Source: Schizochytrium sp. CCTCC M209059
Lineage: Eukaryota; Sar; Bigyra; Thraustochytrida; Thraustochytriidae
Assembly (NCBI GenBank): GCA_000818945.1
Contig: KN805410.1
Location: 1-64,000 of the forward strand
DNA length: 64,000 nt
Reading direction: 5' to 3'
Shown here: positions 7,854 through 17,897 of the stretch, in pieces
How the letters are laid out: each line of letters starts with the position of its first letter
How positions within the stretch are numbered: the stretch's first letter is position 1
The notes under the pieces: generated by a model
What the model was told of the DNA's origin: nothing
What the model saw: only the letters and a program-made list of their open reading frames with translations
The model's database searches: none
Translations under genes and position numbers: made by a program

Positions 7854-10800
7854 TGCGAGTCTGCTGCGTCCTTTCGTCCAAGTCCTTGTCCTCGTTCGTT
7901 TTCACGCTCGCTCGCCGACGTACCTACCTAGGCGAATACTACCCTACCCACCCACCTCTCCGGCTGGCCGGACTATTGTCAAGAGACTGACTCACGAGCT
8001 CTGTCTCCGCGACCTTGAAGTTATTCGGCGTGTCGCCTGTCGCCGTTGGCTGCTGCTTGCTGCAGGCTGAGCCGCGCCGCGCCGGGCTGAGCGCCGCGGT
8101 GTGGTGGGGGCGGTGGTCTCGCTGCTGCTGCCCCTGCAGGCCGGGCTTTGGCTTTGGCTTTGGCGGCGGCCGTGGCCGGGGGTGGTGCCGAGGATTGGCA
8201 GTGGCTTCGTTCACACACTACACTCCTCCTCCGAGTCCTTTTCACGCCACCTCTGCGCCGGCGCCTGTCGAGGCAGACGTGCCGCGCACGCAGACGCGGT
8301 CGCCCTCGCGCGCGTCGAGCAGAGTGCCGCCGCTCGGAGCGGAGTCGAGTTGCTTTCGCTGCGCCAAGCTTGCCGACGGCAGCTCGGCGTGGCTTGGCTT
8401 GGCTTGGCTTGGCTTGGAATGATGCTTGGATGGAGGCGCTGGACTCGGCTGCGCGTCGAGCACGTGCAGGCTGCCCCAGGCAGTCCCAGCCGGGCCCGGC
8501 CGAGCCTGCGCCGCAGCGAGCGAGCGAGCGAGCGAACGCGCGCGCGCGCCGGCAGTCTGACGCTGTGTCTCCCGCCGCGTCCTCGCAGTCGCCGTCGCCG
8601 TCGTTGTTGGCGCAGCCGCTCTGTCGATCGCGGTCTGCCGGACACGAGCGGAATCCGACTTGAAAGCAGCAGCCTTGGATTTGAAAAAGCAAGCACTCGG
8701 AAGAAAGTCTTTGAAGAAAAAGAAGAAGAAGGAGGAAATTTGAAAACAGGAGGTCAACTCGAAAAAAGCGATTTGAACTCGGAGTTTGAACTCTGGCAAA
8801 AGCGCACGGGCCATACCCAATCCCTTTTTTCCTCCCGGCGAAAGTGGACTCGGTCACAACTTTCGACCGCCAGCAGACGGCGCTCGCGCGGGCGCCGTGG
8901 GACCTCGCAGCCCCGTCGCAGCGCGCTGCTGAAGCGAGGGAGGGATGGGCGAAGGAAGCAGGGGTCTCGATCGGGCATGGTGGTGGCTGGCAATGGTGGC
9001 TCGATCGCGGCCAGGCTCGATGGGACGGGTTGGTTCTCTGCGGGCGCTGCAGGCCTTCCTGCCGCCTTGTGCGGGGCGACCTCCTCCTTGACGCTATCCG
9101 CTTTGCAGCCTGACCACTAGTGAGTAGAGCATGGCAAGACCTCAGTGGCGCTGCACTGGTAGAACTCCCCCAGGAGAGGAGGTGCGGAGAGGGCGGGCGC
9201 GAAGCCCTAACGTTGAAGGTGAGAGACGCCGAGAGCGCGATCTTGAATCCGACTTGTTCCGGATGAAGGGCGAAACCTCTTTCAATGCGAAGAAGCAGGC
9301 AGAGCATGAACCTGCGGTTGCCGGTCGCATTGCTGTTGCTCGCACGGCCCGTCGGTGGGACCGGATGGATGCCTCGTCTCGCAGCTTCGTCTTCTTCTTC
9401 TTCTTCTTCTTTTTCTGCTTGTTCATGACCATGACTCTGAAGTGATGAATGAGCGTTGCCGGCCCAAACTCGTGGTCCAGGCCCCGATTAACACTTTTGT
9501 CGCACAACTCCAAATCGCCTGGAACAAGAGAAACGCCCCTTTTTCTCACTTTAGCGTGCGCATTCTCGGCTTTTTCAGGATTGCAGAATTTTCCCTCGCT
9601 TTCGGCCTCATTTAGGTTTGAATCGCATCGTCATCGGCCAGCTCGAGTCCACGCTTGCGAATTCTGCAAAGCAAGCGAGAACTCTGTCAAGTGGATCAAA
9701 CCGTGAGCTCCACCTATCTTGTGGCCCAGGAGTTCGGCTCATGATCGTGGTACGAACATAAACAGTCTAGAATGCTCAAAGTTCTCCTCGTAGAAATCGC
9801 CGGTCCACACATGTCGCCTACACAAATGAAGAGCGATCATGCTATGATGATGCTCAGGCGATTCGTGTGGCATTCTTTCTTTTGGTCGAACAGCCTTATT
9901 CTTGTGGATTTGACGCATTTTCTAAGTCACACACAGGATGAAAGGATGGATGTCAAATTCGAGTTCATCGAAAATGTATTTGCACGATGGTAGACTTTCC
10001 AAGATGGCGCTGCATAAATGCTCTTCGTCCTTTCAATACCGTTTCTTCAGCAGCATCTGGAAGTCAGTATGTAAATGCACATAAAGTACACCACGATTCG
10101 CGAGAGAGCTTAGATACACCATCTGAAAGGAAACATGCGATCAGCATCGTGTCGTTCTTCGCCATACCAAGAGAAAACAACGGGCCGACTTATGTGCACA
10201 GCTCTCTTTCTTCATTCGGTTCGAATATTTTACCACGGGGCGCGTGCTATCGGTCGCTTTCTCATTTCTTTTCTAGGCCACTCGTTCGTAGAATGAAAAG
10301 TACGGCTTACCTTCGCACGCAAGCATTGTGCATGCCGACTCGCCGCGTCCCAGATCCTTTCACGCATTCTCCCATCGTCAAAGAGAGGCCCGCATTCTGC
10401 TGCTCTACAATAGCTTTCTCTCGTCGAACAAGGCTTGCTCAATGTTCCCTAGATCGGGTGGACATTCTCTATACCGCTGAAGAAGGTGGTGTCCACGGGA
10501 CAGGCAGTGGCAACAGCTAGCAAACCCATAAGATTCCCCTACTTGACGCGCGTGCCTCTTTCCCATTGGTAACAAGCAGCTGCTGGTGTGCACGCCACGT
10601 GCACCAAGGCTCTTACTGCGTCGCTTTTGGCCTTCAAATCCCCTTGGCTAGCCAACAACTAAACTTGAAACCAACCGAAGAGCCAAGTGCGCCCTTCCCC
10701 CCCGCGCCCTCTGCGCGCGCGCGACGTGACGCGGCGCCCTCTTCACCGCCCGCCGCCTCTCCTGCGCCTACGCAAACGCGGGTCATAAGCGCTGGCGTCC

Positions 10801-10872
10801 CGGGCTCGTGTGCGCATTGCAGGCACGGAAACAGCACGGGCTCAAGGACAAAACTAAAAGAGCAACACGAGA
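7854..10872. other. 3 kb region with no convincing gene
   Basis: Several long open frames exist here, but all read as Arg/Ala/Ser-rich or mixed composition without domain-like pattern, as expected from GC-rich DNA. The stretch holds (TTGGC)n at about 8389-8417, a GAGC/GCGC tract at about 8517-8549, and a TTC tract at about 9391-9418. From about 9600 to 10600 the composition drops to near-even AT/GC. It probably contains the promoters of the flanking divergent genes at 7853 and 10873. I see no tRNA or rRNA. Confidence 0.55.
8389..8417. repeat. (TTGGC)n pentanucleotide repeat
   Basis: About six TTGGC units in the non-coding stretch upstream of the ankyrin gene. It is one of several five-base microsatellites in this window. 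Confidence 0.85.
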
Positions 10873-11709
10873 ATGACGTCGATCGACGAAGCCCCGGCGG
10901 TAACCGTATCAATCTATGACAGGGAAAAGGCGAAGGCAGAGCGGAGACAAGTCCACCGCGAGGTGCGAGGAAGATATCTTGGTAAAAAGAGTGATTCTCT
11001 GGTGCTCAATGTCTTTGCTTCGTCATCGGAGATCATCTTCTCGTTTCTTGTTGGTCTCCAAATCCTCGAAGAGGACATTATCACCGGAGCTGTGGTTGTA
11101 GCGCTCAGCGTACTGCTCTTCGGGGTGCTAGTCATTTGGCTCCACTACAAGCAGTACCATCATGATGACTTTGAGTGCGATCGATCTTCGCAACGATTCA
11201 ATGCTATCGCGCTGATAGCTGCTGTTGTTGGCCTCCTACTGTATCCAGATGTAAAGTCACGGGTGATTCAAGATCCAGGCAACATCATCTTTCTCATTCA
11301 AGGTACCATCACTGATTGCTATGGCACCTACATCGTCTCAAACATGTGGTCGACATTTGAACAAAGGGCGGGAGAAAAGTCTTGGTCGTGGACAAGAGCT
11401 TGCAAGGACTACCTCTTTCTTGCCACATGGGGAAGTTTTATGGCCTTGCTTGCAACTTCACAATTCATCATTTGCGCTTGTTGGTTGCCGGACAACTGGT
11501 ACATGTGCTGCGTAGATCTCAATGAAAGGGAGGACCTCGAGGAGGCGGATGAAGAAATGGGTGATTCAAGAGTCCATCCCAATCGCCCCGGCTCCCCTCC
11601 TCTTCATCATTACGTCAATGACCACGATCTGAGCTTTTCAAGTCTATTGAGTACGATGCTTTTCTGCACCGAGGTTGACCTGATTGCGATTGTCATTCTC
11701 TTTTACTGA
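10873..11709 (+). CDS. Polytopic membrane protein, unknown family
   Basis: A 278-residue protein from ATG 10873. After a charged N-terminus (about 45 residues) come four or five hydrophobic segments: about residues 50-66 (VFASSSEIIFSFLVGLQI), 73-94 (TGAVVVALSVLLFGVLVIWL), 112-125, a moderately hydrophobic stretch near 137-150, and 182-203 (LATWGSFMALLATSQFIICA). An acidic tail and a final short hydrophobic end (DLIAIVILFY) follow. The layout suggests a four-helix core with cytosolic ends. I do not recognise the family. The end is so hydrophobic that a downstream exon is possible, although the stop at 11707-11709 is followed by AT-rich DNA typical of a 3' end. Confidence 0.7.
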   Translation: MTSIDEAPAVTVSIYDREKAKAERRQVHREVRGRYLGKKSDSLVLNVFASSSEIIFSFLVGLQILEEDIITGAVVVALSVLLFGVLVIWLHYKQYHHDDFECDRSSQRFNAIALIAAVVGLLLYPDVKSRVIQDPGNIIFLIQGTITDCYGTYIVSNMWSTFEQRAGEKSWSWTRACKDYLFLATWGSFMALLATSQFIICACWLPDNWYMCCVDLNEREDLEEADEEMGDSRVHPNRPGSPPLHHYVNDHDLSFSSLLSTMLFCTEVDLIAIVILFY

Positions 11710-12044
11710 CGTTCCGTTTGGCCTGGCTACTACTTTTCAAGAATATAATAAATACAATCTGATCTTTTACAATGCGATTTGTAATATATATATCTCAAAG
11801 GATTCACAACAGTGCACGCTCATGTTGTGCGTCGTGCACACAGAGAGCGCACCCTCTTTTTTTTGTTTTTCTCAAATTAAAGCTGCATTACATGCAGCAG
11901 AATCACGCCAGAATTTACATCATTTGCAGAAAGCTTCAAACATGCGTGGCAACACTTGTAGAAGTAAGAAATTGTCCACCGAGGACGCCGGAGTTCTGAG
12001 ATACGGATGGAGTCCATGTGTTCAACTCAAGCTTTTTCTTTTCT
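11710..12044. other. Convergent intergenic region
   Basis: AT-rich DNA between two facing 3' ends, including an ATATATAT stretch near 11785-11795 and a poly-T tract near 11858. I see no gene; it probably holds both polyadenylation regions. Confidence 0.6.
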
Positions 12045-12569
12045 TCAAGCAGCGTCGGCTTTTTTGGCTTCTGCGCGACCCAAAGAACTCGCCTCGTCCG
12101 TTTCGCCCTGGTACGTCTTACTTGGTCCTAGTATAAGGAGCTTGCCACCGGGTTTGCAAAGGTCTGGGTAAGCGGTGCGCCACTCTTCGACACTTGCCGG
12201 CTGTGTCATGGCATGCGAGACGCCGTCGCGAACGTTCGCGTACGGATCGTCTTCATCATCGTCGTAGCCACCATGGCTGCTAGTATTGCTGCTGCTGTTG
12301 CTGCTGCCTTTCTTCTCTTCGAGTGGCTCAAGGCCCTGCAGTTGTCGCTCTAGCTTGCGCAAGGTTTCCTCGAGCTCACGGCCAGTCTCTAGATTAAGGC
12401 GCTCAAGCTGCGCCTCGAAGGACATACCAGCAGCAAATTCGATGTCGTCATCAATCTCCTCATCGCTGCCATCGTGTTGAATGAAAAATTCCTCATCCTG
12501 GTCGACCACTTTGAGCAGGTCAGCAGCGAACTTTTCAAGCTGCCGCTTCTCCTCCTCCTCGTCGTCCAT
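12045..12569 (-). CDS. Acidic coiled-coil protein, unknown
   Basis: A 174-residue hydrophilic protein from ATG 12569. Residues 1-50 are very acidic with helical heptads (EEEEKRQLEKFAADLLKVVD). Residues 50-85 form a strong coiled coil (FEAQLERLNLETGRELEETL). A Ser/Asn and Asp linker follows, then a short segment of about 35 residues that looks conserved (PASVEEWRTAYPDLCKPGGK, then LLILGPSKTYQ), and an Ala/Lys tail. No enzyme motif is visible and I do not recognise the family. It is divergent from the gene at 12910, with a shared 340-base 5' region. Confidence 0.65.
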   Translation of the reverse strand: MDDEEEEKRQLEKFAADLLKVVDQDEEFFIQHDGSDEEIDDDIEFAAGMSFEAQLERLNLETGRELEETLRKLERQLQGLEPLEEKKGSSNSSSNTSSHGGYDDDEDDPYANVRDGVSHAMTQPASVEEWRTAYPDLCKPGGKLLILGPSKTYQGETDEASSLGRAEAKKADAA

Positions 12570-12909
12570 CGCTAAAAACTAAAACGCTTGCTCGTCCGTC
12601 AGCTCTTAGGAAGAAAGGCAAAAGACGCTCGTCGCTTCGCCGCAACTGACACGTTCACACACACAAGAATCTTCTCGTGGTAGCGCCTTCTCGTCGTCGT
12701 CGGCGGCGGCGTTGTTGTCCCCGTTGTTGTTGCTCCAGCAGCAGCAGCGGTCAAGCAGATCTGCATTCACTTCAACTGGCGTCTTGAATTACCACCGCTT
12801 GCTTGTTCGCTCGCTCGCTCGTTCGCGACGCAGTTGCCTAGGAGCAGCAGAGCGGAGCGACGTGAGCGCGGGCTTCGGCAGCAGCGTGCCGCCGCGCGAA
12901 GAGGAAAGG
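12570..12909. promoter_or_regulatory. Shared divergent promoter region
   Basis: These 340 bases lie between two divergent ATGs. They contain GTC/GGC runs, GCAGCAGC units and TCGC-type repeats (about 12800-12825). No specific factor site can be named. Confidence 0.5.
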
Positions 12910-13933
12910 ATGCCGCGTTCGCCGCGCAAGAGAGTCCGCGCGCTCAAGGTCGAGCCCGCAACGGCGTCAGCCAAGCTCGATAAGGAGGAGGACATGGCCA
13001 AGTCGGCGCAGCACCAAGGCCTGAAGCGGCCGCGGCCACGCTGCGAGGGCTGCCTCGTCAAGTCCGCAGGGGAAGGTACGTGCAATGCTTGAACGGAGAC
13101 ACCGTCGCCGTCGCCACGATGCTCTCATCGCTGGCAGCGTTGGTGCCGGGGGAGGAAGAAGATCCGTGCGATTAATGTCGTGCTTGGCAGGCAGGAGCGC
13201 GCCGTAAAGAACACGCCCTTCATGCATGACATGCCAATTGTGCATGACACGCCGTTTGTTTGCGCATGACACGCAGTTTGCACATAACACTCGATTTGTA
13301 GTATATGACATCCTATTTCGTACGGGAAACTGACGTCCATAACGTGACCTTTGCTATCCCCTTCTCACGGTGCTCAATCCCCTTCTTCAAAACTCCACGA
13401 TAGCATGCGCACGCACGAGATGTATTGACTGCTGCAAGGCTGTAAAGAGCGAGATGAAGTCGGCAGCAGCGGGAAAAAAGGGATCCTCAGTATCGCAAGC
13501 CAATAGTCGCGCTGCCGCCACCACTGACGTCGAGTGCAGGTTTCACGACAAAGTAGATGCTCTTCTTCTGGGCTGGATTGAAGGATACCAGGAGCGCGCC
13601 ACATTGCGAAGCGATCCGACGCGTCTGCAACGAGGCCAGCACGTCGACAAGCTCTTTGAACACGAGGGCGACACAGCCTGCCTCTTTTCCATCAAGGATC
13701 TTCTTGCATCCACCGCGTACAAGCGCTGGAAGCCGGCCACCATTTCGCAGTCCCGCATGAGCAAGTGGCACATTGAGACGCAATTCCGGCGCCACGACAC
13801 AGAATCCCGCGCACAGCGCTTCAAGCGCGTCCTCAAACGCATCCAGACCCAGCATGGCATCAGTGAATCGGACCTTGGTGCCGACGTTGCCGACACAATC
13901 GCTGCTGCAAATGCAAGCAATAAAGCCCCCTGA
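12910..13933 (+). CDS. Cys-motif basic protein, one intron
   Basis: Exons 12910-13075 and 13404-13933 join to exactly 231 codons plus stop. The donor is GGTACG and the acceptor CGATAG; the phase matches and the join builds a compact cysteine cluster (CEGCLVK...ACARTRCIDCC) spanning the splice site, which supports the model. The N-terminus is basic and nuclear-localisation-like (MPRSPRKRVRALK, LKRPRPR). The C-terminal 140 residues are helical and charged, with a WKPATISQSRMSKWHIETQF stretch and a basic helix (AQRFKRVLKRIQ). The Cys spacing (C-x2-C, C-x4-C-x2-CC) suggests one Zn site. I do not recognise the family; a nucleic-acid-binding role is inference. The 328-base intron is long for this window and carries a degenerate repeat. 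Confidence 0.7.
13218..13320. repeat. Degenerate ~20-base tandem repeat in intron
   Basis: Five imperfect units of about 18-22 bases, each beginning with a variant of GCATGACAC (tgcatgacat, tgcatgacac, gcgcatgacac, acataacac, atatgacat) followed by a T-rich half. They lie near the 3' half of the intron of the Cys-motif gene. Confidence 0.7.
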
Positions 13934-14028
13934 TTGCTCTTCTCGCCAAAGCGTGTGCAGCGAAACAAAGGTATTCTTGCCTTAAAACCAAAAATTATTG
14001 ACAATGTGCTTGTTTAATTGGAATTTCC

Positions 14029-15027
14029 TTATGCCTTGGCAGAAGCCTCGAGCGAGAGGAGCAGCATAGGACGCACGTACACATCAATAGCTTCCACAAA
14101 GTAGACGCAAGCGAGCCACACCACGCCCATAATTCCCACGAGACCGACGTACGCCAGAGGCGCCCAGAGGAAGCGCGTGTAGTCCATGAAAAAGTAGTAA
14201 AAAATGCCTGTTGCGTAGTGCCAAACGAGAGCAAATACAACATACATGTTGGCGTAGACAACCATGAAAATCCAGTGTTCTCGCTTCATTGGCAACCCGC
14301 TCAATGTTGCTTCCACGAGCATCATTGCCAAATTCCCGTAATGCATCGTCAGGGCGCGCCAGTTGAGCAACCGTGAGAGTCGATATGGGTCCTTGCGCCG
14401 CGCCATGGGAATTAATACAAAGTGCACCACCAACGTGACCATGAGTGCCGCGCTAAAGCAGACCTCAAAGAGCACAGGGAGCCATCGGCTGCGACCTGAC
14501 ATAAAGGCGGGTGCGACGCCAAGACTATGTGTCGCCGCAAGAAGGAAATATGCGGTCAAAAGCGTCCAGCTCCAGACTGTAAAAGTCGTGAAGCGCTTGA
14601 AGCGGCGGATATGCACAATGTTTCCGTAGTTGCTTCTGACAAGCGGGTAGTTGTTTGTCGCGTAAATGTGCACCGTCAAAATGCTCGCCGCCACGGCAAA
14701 GAGTAAGCGTGACACGGTCAGTGCGAGCGACGATTGGTCCGTCACATCCCGCTCAGGAACATCGACGCCAAGCAGCGCGAGCGCCTCGTCGATGGACTGA
14801 GGTGTTTCTGCGGCCTCGAGGCGCTCCTCGGCGTACCACGTCAGCACACTCACGTCCATGGCGCTCACTGTGAGAACCACGAGCAAAAACCTCGGCAGGC
14901 TCAACTTGGGCGGCGGACCGTGCCCGGCTCCGGGGACGGGCTGGCCCTCCGTGTTGGTCTCGCCGCCGCCGCCGCCGCCGCTCTCGTCGCCATTCTTGCC
15001 CCGCTGTCGCACTACGCTCGCCGCCAT
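14029..15027 (-). CDS. AIG1/FAR-17a-like polytopic membrane protein
   Basis: I chose ATG 15027 (332 residues), because upstream in-frame sequence reads through a TGACA microsatellite as nonsense. After a Gly-rich N-terminus there are about seven hydrophobic segments: LPRFLLVVLTVSAMDVSVLT, LLFAVAASILTVHIY, FTVWSWTLLTAYFLLAATHS, VLFEVCFSAALMVTLVVHFV, and three near the C-terminus. The pattern of a His followed by helix (ALTMHYGNLAMMLVEATL), then WIFMVVYANMYVVFALVWHY, then TGIFYYFFMD, resembles the androgen-induced gene 1 / FAR-17a family, in which Thr and His residues hydrolyse FAHFA lipids. Rolling-stone-like proteins share the fold. The assignment is by pattern only. Confidence 0.6.
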   Translation of the reverse strand: MAASVVRQRGKNGDESGGGGGGETNTEGQPVPGAGHGPPPKLSLPRFLLVVLTVSAMDVSVLTWYAEERLEAAETPQSIDEALALLGVDVPERDVTDQSSLALTVSRLLFAVAASILTVHIYATNNYPLVRSNYGNIVHIRRFKRFTTFTVWSWTLLTAYFLLAATHSLGVAPAFMSGRSRWLPVLFEVCFSAALMVTLVVHFVLIPMARRKDPYRLSRLLNWRALTMHYGNLAMMLVEATLSGLPMKREHWIFMVVYANMYVVFALVWHYATGIFYYFFMDYTRFLWAPLAYVGLVGIMGVVWLACVYFVEAIDVYVRPMLLLSLEASAKA

Positions 15028-15733
15028 GGTGGAGCGGGCGGTAGGACGGGCGAATCTTGTTTGCTCTCGATAGGATGTTTTCTTTGTCTCACAAGGTCGT
15101 GCTGCATCGACCAAATGACCCAATATGGCATGGGCATGACACGACATATGGCATGACACGACATGACATTGACATAACATAACATGACATGACATGACAT
15201 GACATGACATCGCACGCAAGTCTGTACCATCGACAGAAAAGGAATTATTGACCAGAAAGAGCTTGTGAAAGCAAACTGCGTCGAGCAGGGCTTCTCGGGC
15301 CACATTACCATGATCCGAAAGGCATTAGGCACTCATTCCTTATTTGTTCGTCACAAGTCGAGACCCGTTCTTTCTCCTTTTCTCTCCAAACTTCTCCAGT
15401 CAGAGTAACAACCCCCCAAATCGATCGTGCTCCTCCTTCGGCGACACCGCCAGAAAGAAAGCCTCTCTCCGCCTTGGACGTCGATCTCGCCCATCATCGT
15501 CGTCGTAGGTGACTCGCGCTCGCGCCCACTAGCACCCTTACTTAACCTTCGCTATACCCCACTTGCGGGGCGCTATACCCCACTTGCCTGGTCTCGCCCA
15601 AGTGGCGAGTCGCGGCGCAGGAGTGAGTGGCTACTCTGTCGAGACGAGGCCGCGCGGCGAACCCGAATGGATGCTCGCGAGGGCGGGGGCACGCGCGCGG
15701 ACGGCGACAGCGCGGGGACTTGCGCGCGCAGAC
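15028..15733. promoter_or_regulatory. Divergent promoter region with (TGACA)n
   Basis: A 706-base divergent intergenic region. It holds TGACA/ATAACA units (about 15140-15212, longest perfect run about 15183-15209) and two copies of CTATACCCCACTTGC spaced 21 bases apart (about 15551-15586). No gene is evident. Confidence 0.6.
15160..15212. repeat. (TGACA)n pentanucleotide repeat
   Basis: A run of TGACA units with ATAACA variants. It lies about 130-185 bases upstream of the ATG of the minus-strand membrane protein gene. Adjacent imperfect units (gcatgacacgac) share GCATGACAC with the intronic repeat at 13.2 kb. Confidence 0.85.
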
Positions 15734-16798
15734 ATGGAGGGCAGCGCGAAAAGGTCTGCGGCGCAGGCGCTCTCGGGCGGTCCTGAAGCCGCTGGCGGCG
15801 GCGGCGGCGGCAGCGGCAGCGCCAGTGATGATGGCGAGGGCGACAGCAAGCGCGCCTGCACGGACCTGCGCAGCCGCGTCGCCAACACGCGGAGCGAGCC
15901 GGGGAACATCAAGAAGATCGATCAGGCGTGGAAAGAAGTCTTTGGACACCTCAAGCTAGAGGATGTCTCCCTGGTCAGCGAGATCGGCAAGACGCGGCCG
16001 CGGAACCACGTGAACCCGCTCGCGTCGCAATTCCTTAGCCCTGTCGAGCCGCCAAAGTGGGCCGAAATCTTCGAGGACACGTCCAAGCCACTCTTTATTG
16101 ACGTTGGCTGTGCGCAGGGCCGCTTCGGTCTCCTCATGGCCACGAACGAAAAGTGGAAGGACTGGAACCACCTCGGCATTGAGATCCGCGCACCGCATGT
16201 CACGCGCGCCAATGCTTGGGCAGAGCGCAAGGGCCTGAAAAATGTGCACTACGTTAGCTGCAGCGCCAATTCTTCTCTCGGGCCCATCATCTCCTCATAT
16301 CCGGGCACGGTTGAGTGGGTTGCTGTCCAGTTTCCGGACCCACACTTCAAACGCAAGCACCACAAACGCCGCGTTGTCCAGCCCGCGTTCCTCGAGGACC
16401 TCGCGCGTCATTCGCAAAAGGGCTGCAAGCTTTTCATGCAGTCTGATATTGAGGAGGTCGTGGCGCAGATGCGCGATCGCACCGACGGTTGCTCCTTTTT
16501 CGATCGTGTTGGTACATACACGCCCCGCGACGAGGCGCTTGACCCGGAAATTTGCCGCAATGGCGCGGACGATTCGCTATGGACAAAGTCGGGCCAGCGT
16601 GCAGAGGGCAAGGCGATTGATTTTGGCGATTGGCTCGAGGGTCCTAATCCGGTTGGCGTGCCAACCGAGCGTGAGGTGCAAAATCAAGCGCTCGACCTAC
16701 CCGTCTACCGTTGCCTATTTGAACGCAATGATCGCGATGTACCCCCGCCTAGTCTCAACACCACTGTTTCGGGCCCCAAGCCTCACCCTGAGGCTTGA
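15734..16798 (+). CDS. trmB: tRNA (guanine-N7)-methyltransferase
   Basis: From ATG 15734 the protein is 354 residues. It transfers a methyl group from S-adenosylmethionine to N7 of G46 in tRNA. The AdoMet motif is LFIDVGCAQGRFG (about residues 118-130), followed by HLGIEIRAPHV. The family signature VQFPDPHFKRKHHKRRVVQP (about residues 197-217) is complete. The wording LGIEIR...ANAW and KRRVVQP resembles the plant/cyanobacterial branch more than animal METTL1, so an organelle or bacterial-type origin is possible. The first 60 residues are Gly/Ser/Ala-rich low complexity, and an upstream in-frame extension to 15563 is open but lacks conserved features. C-terminal to the core there are about 70 extra residues. 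Confidence 0.9.
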   Translation: MEGSAKRSAAQALSGGPEAAGGGGGGSGSASDDGEGDSKRACTDLRSRVANTRSEPGNIKKIDQAWKEVFGHLKLEDVSLVSEIGKTRPRNHVNPLASQFLSPVEPPKWAEIFEDTSKPLFIDVGCAQGRFGLLMATNEKWKDWNHLGIEIRAPHVTRANAWAERKGLKNVHYVSCSANSSLGPIISSYPGTVEWVAVQFPDPHFKRKHHKRRVVQPAFLEDLARHSQKGCKLFMQSDIEEVVAQMRDRTDGCSFFDRVGTYTPRDEALDPEICRNGADDSLWTKSGQRAEGKAIDFGDWLEGPNPVGVPTEREVQNQALDLPVYRCLFERNDRDVPPPSLNTTVSGPKPHPEA

Positions 16799-17077
16799 GC
16801 GTGGGCACGGTATAGATCAAACGACCTGGACACTAGCACAAAACCGCAACCTTTTACGTAAAACACTATTTTCCGAGAGCTTCACTCAATGCTTCTTTAT
16901 AAGCGCAACATTTATCGTCGTGATCTGCTTTGTCACCGCTGTTTGTTTTTTTTGCACGTAACGCGTCTATCGCAGATTCGAAACTGTAAAAAGTCGAATC
17001 GCAGATGCAAAGGTAGAACGGTTTATTTATTCTTTGACTTATTTTTTTTGGGGGGGGGGGGTCTAGATGCTCTATAA

Positions 17078-17311
17078 ATGATCTCGGGCAACAGTCATGA
17101 CGTAGATCGGATTCGCCAAGTTTGCGCGCACGTCTCTCTTTCTCTCTCTTCGCTTCAGCAAACCTCTCCCCTTTGCGATCGCACGTTGATGTCTTGAGAA
17201 ATGATCTCGCGCCACAGTCACGACGTAGATCGGATTCGCCAAGTTTGCGCGCACGTCTCTCTTTCTCTCTCTTCGCTTCGCAGCAAACCTCTCCCTTTGC
17301 GATCGCACATT
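17078..17311. repeat. Two ~115-base direct repeats, 123-base period
   Basis: Copy 1 (about 17078-17192) and copy 2 (about 17201-17311) are nearly identical over the core ACGTAGATCGGATTCGCCAA and the following TTTCTCTC stretch. They differ by a few substitutions and a 2-base indel. They begin with ATGATCTCG and end near GCGATCGCAC. Confidence 0.9.
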
Positions 17312-17634
17312 GACGCCCTCCCTCAAGACGAATCGAAAGTCACCATTGTCATTTTCTGTTAATTTTTTTCGCGCGATCCACAAAGGGAAGCAACCTCGAT
17401 CGCGTCTCGATCGCACTGCGTGCGAGCGTCTGTGCTGCGACAGCACAGACGCAACCAGCGTCGGCGGCTCACGGCCTCGCTCGCCGTCGCGCCTGGGTCC
17501 GAGCATCCAGCCAGCTGCCATCCGTCGCCGGCCGACGACCACGACGCCATGCCGGCGGCCGGGACCGAGCGAGGCCGCAGCGGATTCCCGAGGCTCCTCG
17601 GGGACACTTGCGGCGCGTGCAGGCCTACTATCCT

Positions 17635-17650
17635 ACTACGTATACGTAGT
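17635..17650. repeat. Perfect 16-base palindrome
   Basis: ACTACGTATACGTAGT reads identically on both strands, about 250 bases upstream of the protease ATG. It could be a dimer-binding site or chance. Confidence 0.6.
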
Positions 17651-17897
17651 CTAATATTAATACGCTACCGGTGTGTAAGACGCTTGGCGCGAGCAAGTAT
17701 TCCAGCATCATCATCATGGCGGGGTCCAGGATCCGGAGACTCTCTCCCGAGCTAGCGCAGCAGAAACGAAACGCCGGAGAGACTCCCGCCCGAGGACGCG
17801 GCGCCCGTCTCGCAGGCCCCGTCTGCGCGCGCTCCTGCGCGCGCTCCTGCGCGCGCTCGCGCAGGGCTCGCGAGACCTCGCTCGGGCGGCCGGCGCC

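Larger units (their letters stand above)
16799..17897. other. Intergenic region with tandem duplication
   Basis: About 1.1 kb between two same-strand genes. It contains poly-T/poly-G (8 T then 12 G near 17042-17061), a duplicated block at 17078-17311, a perfect 16-base palindrome at 17635-17650, and the promoter region of the protease gene. I see no gene. Confidence 0.7.

Noticed and set aside
8021..9307. Long minus-strand open frame (over 400 codons)
   Set aside because: Composition is Arg/Ser/Ala-rich with repeat-derived runs (AKPSQAKP), no domain pattern, and equally long frames exist on the other strand; expected in GC-rich non-coding DNA.
9987..10520. 177-codon plus-strand frame starting with ATG
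   Set aside because: No hydrophobic, coiled-coil or motif pattern; amino-acid use unlike the neighbours. It may still be a lineage-specific gene, but I cannot support it.
17072..17542. 156-codon minus-strand frame over the duplicated block
   Set aside because: The apparent internal protein repeat is just the 123-base DNA duplication (a multiple of three) read through.
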